64,000 nucleotides of DNA from Mesostigma viride. Taxonomy: Eukaryota; Streptophyta; Mesostigmatophyceae; Mesostigmatales; Mesostigmataceae. Both the position numbers and the translations under genes were made by a program. How positions within the stretch are numbered: the first letter of the stretch is position 1; every line of letters starts with the position of its first letter. The notes under the pieces are model-generated. The model saw only the letters and a list, made by a program, of their open reading frames with translations. It did not search any database and had not been told where the DNA came from. The stretch covers positions 3,389,216 through 3,453,215 of the forward strand of contig RPFO01000050.1 in NCBI GenBank assembly GCA_009746045.1. The letters run 5' to 3'. This document shows positions 58,060 to 64,000 of this stretch, piece by piece.

Positions 58060-58165
58060 TTCCCATAATATACCCCCTCTCAGGGATATGATGTGTTACA
58101 TAACCTCCCCATGGAGGTATATGGTCTTCATTATCATTATATAGCGCTGCATGGTTGTCTCCTTG
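58060..58165 (+). mobile_element. Family C 3' end relic plus an R micro-insertion
   Basis: CCCCCTCTCAGGGATATGAT, GTTACATAACCTCCCCATGG with GAGGT. Then 21 bp ending GGTTGTCTCCTTG (58145-58165) between ATATAG repeats (58139-58144, 58166-58171). Confidence 0.68.
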
Positions 58166-58289
58166 ATATAGTTCTAAATCTTCTTTAGGGCGCTTACTTG
58201 TTTTGGGGCACCCTACGCCGACTGCATGGAGCTCGGCCATACCGCGGCTATGACATGCGAAATTATCGATCTGGACATGAGCGAGCAAT

Positions 58290-59640
58290 AAATACACATG
58301 AACGTACGTGTACGTGCATGCACGCGGGCAGATCTCATTGATGTGTACCGACAGGTACTATATGTTATCTCACACCGCACCCACCCCACCAGCCTCGATC
58401 TCCCCAACCCCCTCCCGATACCGCGGGTCCCCGGCGGCGCCCCTAGGCAGTGGCCAAACGCCGACACCACTCGCTGCGCATCGCTACCTACAATGTCCGC
58501 ACCCTCATGCCGACCCGCGGGCGGGGGGGATGCCCCCCCCGCGGGCCAACGAGCTGGTCCACTACTGCCGCCCATATATGGCATGTTCGGATGTGCTCGG
58601 TGTTCAAGAGCACCGGCGCTCCTTTGAGGGCCCTGTTCAGCGTGTCACCCTTGCACTCCAGTGGCAACTGCTGTGCATGCATGCGGCCCGGCGCATGCGC
58701 AGGGTCAAGGTGGGGTGCGCCGGCTTGTTGTGCTCCCCCACCGCCTCCGCCAAACTCGTGGACCACAAAGTTTGCTCTAATCGGATCCTTCAGTGCACTT
58801 TCTGCTCGACCCCCATTATGCTCTCGGTCATTGTCGGCTATCGATGCCCCACACGCTGGGCACCCTGTCGACAACCGCGAAGCGTTCTTCAAGCAGTTGC
58901 TCGACCTTGAGCGACAGATCCCACGTCAATACCTCGTTGCCATCTTGGTGGATGCCATTGAATGCAACCCTCAGGCCCGTGGGCCGCGGGGGTTGCATAC
59001 ATGTAGGTGCCGCGCCTAACCGATAGCCGGCAATGCCAACACCCCCCTCCTTGAGCAACTACTCACTGAGGGTGACTTCGAGAGCTCTGCCATGCGATAC
59101 GTTGTTTGCTGAGCTGCCTGATGCGCTAGTGACCTTTGTGGGCCCCGCGCGCAGGGCGGCTGGCTCGGTACTCCCCCGCCGGGTGTGTGTTTGCTTGGAC
59201 TACATCCTTGTACGTGTGCAAATGCTGGCACTCGTCCATCATCGATGCCCGTATACGCTGACCACCCCAAGTGTCGCATCGGATCACCGCATGGTCACCG
59301 CAACAGGTTGCGCCTACGTCTTCAGGCCCCCGAGCGCCGCCGCCGCCGCCCTGATTGGACCTGCCTACGCCCCGTCCATGGGCGCCGGGAGAAGTGGGCC
59401 GAGGAGGAGACGCGCCGCGACGCAATCAGGTCTGCCTTCGTGGCTGCGCAACGTTTGATGCACCTGGATGCCGAATGCGGCATGCATGGATCTCACGCCA
59501 CCCTATCGCCCTTTACGTTTCCCGGCGTCCGGTGAGACGGTCGAAAGACTGCCATATGCCGCCTTGTGCTGGTTGGCGGCCGTGTGGCGATTGATCTCGG
59601 CAGCAAGTGTCTCTACACCTCCTTTGCGTGTGCGGCAGTA
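58290..59640 (+). mobile_element. LINE 5' fragment with APE endonuclease remnant (plus)
   Basis: HHSLRIATYNVRTL (APE motif, 58465), RQYLVAILVDAIECNP (about 58925) and, in other frames, LDYILVR and SVASDHRMVTA (SDH motif, about 59270), then GRREKWAEEETRRDAIRSAF. Multiple frameshifts. A short family A tail in minus orientation (59642-59695) borders it. Confidence 0.78.
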
Positions 59641-59999
59641 TATCAATTAATTAATTGAACTCGTGCTCCCGTTGGGGAGCCGGTCACGGAGCACCGGAGT
59701 GCTTTTTATTCCTGTGTGTGCACAGCAGGAAGAAAGGGCAGAGACCCCCTTTATGGACTTCTGTCTTCAGTTCATGCCAGAGGCATGCCACAGCCGCAAT
59801 CGGACACGATAGACGATCCGGCAAGTTCTAGGTGCCGGGTGCAATAAGACCCCTGTGAGCATATCTATGTAACAAGGAGTGTGGGCAAGTAAGCTGATCA
59901 TAGCCAGGACGTAGCATGGTTGAGCGGCAGTATATGCATGCTTGAGTAAGCCGCTTACATGGTATGGGTACAGACCTGTCCTCCCCGCAGCGGCGGGCC

Positions 60000-61290
60000 T
60001 GCACTAGCGCTCGCCAGTTGTGCGAGGACCACCCGGCCATCGCGCGCAGGTATAGCGAGGCTGGGCGGGCGCGGGGTTACTCAGGGAGCAGTTGAGAGCG
60101 GCAACATCCACGGATCGCATGAACAACTCGTAGGGTGGCGTGAGATCCAGGCCGCGTTCGGCATCCAGGTGCATCAAAGGTTGCGCAGCCACGAAGGCAG
60201 ACCTGATTTTGTCGCGGCGCTTCTCCTCCTCGGACCACATCTCCCGGCGCCCGCGGATGTGGCGTAGGCAGGTCCAATCAGGGCGGGGGCGGGGGTCGGC
60301 GGTGCTCGGAGGCCAGCTAAAGACGTACGTAGGCGCATGGTTACGGTGACCATGCGGTGATCTGATGCGACACTTGGCGGGGTGGTTAGCGTACGGGCAT
60401 CGATGACGGAAGAACGCCAGCACTTGCGCACAAGTATTGTGTAGTCCAAGCAAACACACCGCCGGCGGGGGAGTACCGAGCCAGCCGCCCAGCACGCGGG
60501 GCCCACAAAGGTCACTAGCGTGCGCATCAGGCCGGCTTAGCAAACAGCGTATTGGCATCTGTCAAGTCACCCTCAGTGAGTAGTTGCTCAAGGAGGGGGG
60601 TGTTGGCGCATTGCTATCCGCGCATAACTGCAGCCCCCGCGGCCCACGGGCAGCCGGGGCAGGGTCGCATTCAATGGCATCCACCAAGATGGCAACTGAG
60701 GTATTGACGTGGGATATCTGTCGCTCAAGGTCGAGCAACTGGAACCTTGAAAAATGTTTTGCAGTCTTCGGCAGGGTGCCCAGTGTGTGGGGCATTGTCG
60801 ACAATGACCGAGAGCATCATGGGGGTCCGTCCTTCAAGGGATCGAGCGGAAAGTGCACTGAAGCATCCGATTAGAGCAAACTTTGTGGTCCACGAGTTGG
60901 GCGGCAGCGGTGGGGGAGCACAACAAGCCGGCACCCCCCCTTGACCCGGCGCATGCGCCGGGCTGCCCAGCAGTTGCCATTGTGCAAGGGTGACACACTG
61001 CACGGGGCCATCAAAGGAGCGCCGGTGCTCTAGCTTGAACACCGAGCACATCAATGCCATATGGGCGGCAGTAGTGGACAAGCTCCTTGGCCTGCGGGGG
61101 GGGGGCATCCCCCCGGGGCAGCTAGGTGCGGGTCCACATTGTAGGTAACGATGCGCAGCGAGTGGTGCCGGCGCTGACCCAGCAAGGGGCGCCCCTGGGG
61201 ACCCGCGGTATCTCTAGGGGATTGGGGAGAGGCTGGCGGGGTGTGTGCAGCACTCGTGAGATAACATACAGTACTTTTCAACGCGCATAT
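60000..61290 (-). mobile_element. LINE 5' fragment with APE endonuclease remnant (minus)
   Basis: A diverged copy of 58290-59640 in opposite orientation: RRHHSLRIVTYNV (61150), SVASDHRMVTV (about 60360), DWTCLRHIRGRREMWSEEEK (about 60250). 59700-60000 between the arms holds nothing recognisable. Confidence 0.78.
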
Positions 61291-61715
61291 GGCACCCTCC
61301 AAGCTAGCGGCGCGACTTGCTCGCCTGGTCCTAGGGTCAAAGAATGCAGCATACCGTAGTTGGGAGTGCCGGGTGGCGAAAGCAGGCGTCCCTTGTTGCG
61401 AAGTTGGCGGTTTAAAGGTCGCGGCTTTGACTCCGTTGCGTCGTCCGAGAGATTGGGCATGTCCATGTGCATGACACGCAAGTACTTACTTAGTGCGTCA
61501 CCACATGCATGGGCCAGCATGGAAACAAAGTGAGAAATACGTCCAATTATAATATACTTGCACAGAAAGCATACATGATTCATGGGCATTACATGTAATG
61601 CTTTCATTCGACCCTGGGCGATAAAAAACATTTTCAAAGGAACCAAGAGATGGCCGAAGGCCTTGGTGCAATATGCAGTGCCTTGTTACACACGCCTCGA
61701 TGTTCTCAAGTTGAG
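61291..61715. other. Intergenic / PWP1 3' flank
   Basis: No repeat or coding family recognised. Confidence 0.4.
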
Positions 61716-64000
61716 CTACGACTGCTGCTGTTCGTACTTGCCGTACTTCTGCACCACGGCAGCAGTGTTCATGGTGTCCCAGATCTGCAGACGAAAACCA
61801 GAATGCATATCAACGGGTAACAACTGCTTGAGAAACCACACACCTATTTTGGGTGACCACACACCGAGCTGAAAACACAATCCGATAGGGGGTGGCAGAG
61901 CCAAGCAACTACAAAGGGATGACATTTTTCTATAAGTTTCAACCTAAACAAATGAGATACAATGAATGTTGCCCGGGCCAGCCAGGGGGGAATGGTTGGC
62001 TCTGCTAGCGATCGACGCACATTGGGATGGAGATGTCAATAAGACAACCATGCGACGTGTCTGCATGGCAAGGTAGATGAGTAGCTACGGCTTCGCACGG
62101 CAATCCCTTGTTGCGAAGGCTCATGGGATTAAGCACAAACTAAAATAGACAAGGATAGGGCTACGCGTGGATTACAAGGCGATACCGTTCGGTGGTCATG
62201 TCCTAAAGTAAAATTCTAAAATGTGTCATTGATGAAGATCAAAGAAAATAGGGCAACATGTGGAGTACCATGCGACTATACCAAGGGGCCACGTACTACC
62301 ACCACAGTACACAAGAGTCACAACAAAAACCAGCATGTGGACATAGACAGGTACCACGTACCACCAGTTTGCCCTTGGAGCCACCGGCAGAGAGCAGGAA
62401 GGGTGAGTCCTTGCAGAAGGAGACTGCAAAGACGGCGCCCTGGCGGGTGCAGATACATCAGCCCAGAGAAAGCAGCCCACCGGCAGCACCCATTCAGAGA
62501 CGGAAGCAAGGCAACGGCCGCGGAGCACAGTTGTTAATGCATATTCGAAGGACCCATTACTCACAACCCCAGCACGACAAATGGACCCCCCCTTGTCCAC
62601 TCACTGCGTCCAGGCCCTGAGAACGCAAGCCCCCTTCAAGCCCCCCCTTCCCCCCCCCTACCCCCCCCCTACCCCCCTACCCCCCCTACCCCCCCTACCC
62701 CCCCTACCCCCCCCTACCCCCCCCTCCCCCCCCCCCTCCCCCCTCCCCCCTCCCCCCCCTCCCCCCCTCCCCCCTCCCCCCCTCCCCCCTCCCCCCCCCC
62801 TCCCCCCTCCCCCCTCCCCCCCCTCCCCCCCTCCCCCCCTCCCCCCCCCCCTCCCCCCCTCCCCCCCCTCCCCCCTCCCCTCCCCCCCTCCCCCCCTCCC
62901 CCCCTCCCCCCCCTCCCCCCCTCCCCCCCCCCCCTCCCCCCCTCCCCCCCCTCCCCCTCCCCCCTCCCCCCCCTCCCCCCCTCCCCCCCCTCCCCCCCTC
63001 CCCTCCCCCCCCCCCCCTCCCCCCTCCCCCCCTTCCCCCCCTTTCCCCCCTTCCCCCCCTTCCCGCACCACGTCCAGGTCCTGCACACAAAGCCATCGGT
63101 TATTCACTTGAGCTGTGCAACACAGTCAGATTCAAGCATCCTTGCCCCCAACCCCCCACGCACCACGTCCAGGTCCTGGCTGGTCACCAGCGAGGGCTTC
63201 TGCGCCGTCGTGTCCCACAGCTTGATCTGGGGGCGGCACAGGGAAGGGGGAGGGGGGGGAGGCCCATGTGCGCAGACATTCAAGAGTGTGTATACACGTG
63301 AGGCGCGAAAAGGTGATCCAGGCAGGTGTAACCCAACCCAAAAGCTATGATGACTGCACCAAAGCGACGCAAGTACGCAAACAAAAGAAGCCATGAATTC
63401 ACAGCAACGAATTCACAACAGCACGCACCGTCGATAACAGAGAAAATTGATGTAGTATGGAAAAACGATATAGAATGTGAATCTGGCACTGTGTACTGAG
63501 GAGGTGCTTCCTTGAGAAGAGGTGAGCATACTCTGGGAGCATACCAGAGCATATTAAATTGTCAGAGCACATTAAATAACTAATCAACTTAGTAGAGCAT
63601 ATGTGGGGTGCTTATGTACATGATATCAGGTTGTGTTCTCCTGCTTGCACTGTCACCCTTCTGCTTTTATCTCCTGATTGCACTGGCACCCTTCTGCTTT
63701 TATCTCCTGCTTGCACTGTCACCCTTCCACCCTTCACTTCCGCCAGCGTCACCCCGAGCTACGCCCTTTGCCCCGCTTGCGGCGCGGTTAGCCCATAACT
63801 GCTACCCTTTGCCCTAATCAATAAAACCCTATCGCAACATAGGGATCGAGGGACTGCCCAGACTCAAACGAGATAGCAGCGGGGAATGCCGTTTGCAGAG
63901 TGCCCCAGCACTGCTTTCTCCAGTAACCATGTCTCCCCTAATTGCTATCGCTCGCTTGCATCCACCTAGTGCTTCGCAAAGCAAACCCCTTTTGTGAAAA
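61716..64000 (-). CDS. PWP1: PWP1-like WD40 protein, last three exons (5' part beyond the window)
   Basis: PWP1 is a WD40 protein of ribosome biogenesis and rDNA chromatin. Exons seen on the minus strand: 63226-63164, 62439-62362 and 61784-61716 (stop TAG), all phase 0. They join as IKLWDTTAQKPSLVTSQDLD plus V, then GAVFAVSFCKDSPFLLS plus AGGSKGKLV, then IWDTMNTAAVVQKYGKYEQQ plus QS. Two WD repeats end in WDT. The AGGSKGKLxIWDT signature fits the C-terminal blade of PWP1 rather than a generic WD40. No further exon could be placed between 63227 and 64000, so the rest lies beyond the edge. The large middle intron holds a C-rich array bounded by copies of the exon end. Confidence 0.78.
62597..63084 (-). 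repeat. G/A-rich (sense) satellite bounded by PWP1 exon-end echoes
   Basis: 62636-63063 is (CCCCCCT)n-like on the plus strand. At both borders are copies of the exon end AGGACCTGGACGTG/GTGCGTGGGG: 63062-63084 (AGGACCTGGACGTGGTGCGG) and 62597-62619 (CAGGGCCTGGACGCAGTGAG), read on minus. Confidence 0.85.

Overview
The window is nuclear DNA of a eukaryote, most probably a green alga or another member of Viridiplantae. Evidence: spliced genes with GT-AG introns, a plant-type ubiquitin (Ser19, Asp24, Ala57) fused to ribosomal protein eS31, a plant-like GH127 enzyme and an OCP3-like homeodomain protein. The species is not identifiable from sequence alone. About six genes sit among repeats: (1) an NSUN2/TRM4-like RNA cytosine-5 methyltransferase, minus strand, 12 exons, running off the left edge; (2) a GH127 (DUF1680) beta-L-arabinofuranosidase-like membrane protein, plus, 12.5-19.7 kb; (3) an OCP3-like divergent homeodomain protein, minus, 23.1-24.8 kb; (4) ubiquitin-eS31 (RPS27A), minus, 37.0-38.1 kb; (5) an RBM26/RBM27-like CCCH/RRM RNA-binding protein, plus, 38.9-49.3 kb; (6) the 3' end of a PWP1-like WD40 ribosome-biogenesis protein, minus, at the right edge. 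They do not form a pathway, but four of the six act in RNA metabolism or translation. Two head-to-head pairs (NSUN2/GH127, RPS27A/RBM26) share intergenic promoter regions of 0.66 and 0.84 kb.

Between the genes (20.2-22.3, 25.4-36.6 and 49.7-61.3 kb) lie nested, decayed non-LTR retrotransposons. I separate three 3'-end families, named A, B and C here. A and B carry reverse-transcriptase remnants. C carries only an L1-ORF1p-like ORF. All three end in a similar CTCC-CAAC-GGAG hairpin followed by a TTAAT or AATTT tail. Two APE-endonuclease fragments face each other at 58.3-61.3 kb. There are also TIR elements with TA duplications and a retroposon-like family, called R here, whose copies range from about 450 bp down to 15 bp and are flanked by target-site duplications.

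The most unusual feature is in the genes. In nearly every large intron, the exon end with its splice donor, or the acceptor with its exon start, recurs one to four times as degrading copies inside the intron. Several minisatellites appear to have grown from these exon-boundary echoes: donor-side arrays are G-rich and acceptor-side arrays C/T-rich on the sense strand. One echo set in RBM26 is a perfect in-frame 66-bp triplication of part of an RRM, including the donor.

All exon joins were made by eye from splice signals, reading-frame continuity and family resemblance. Two genes (GH127, RBM26) each need one extra base in a C or G homopolymer to stay in frame.
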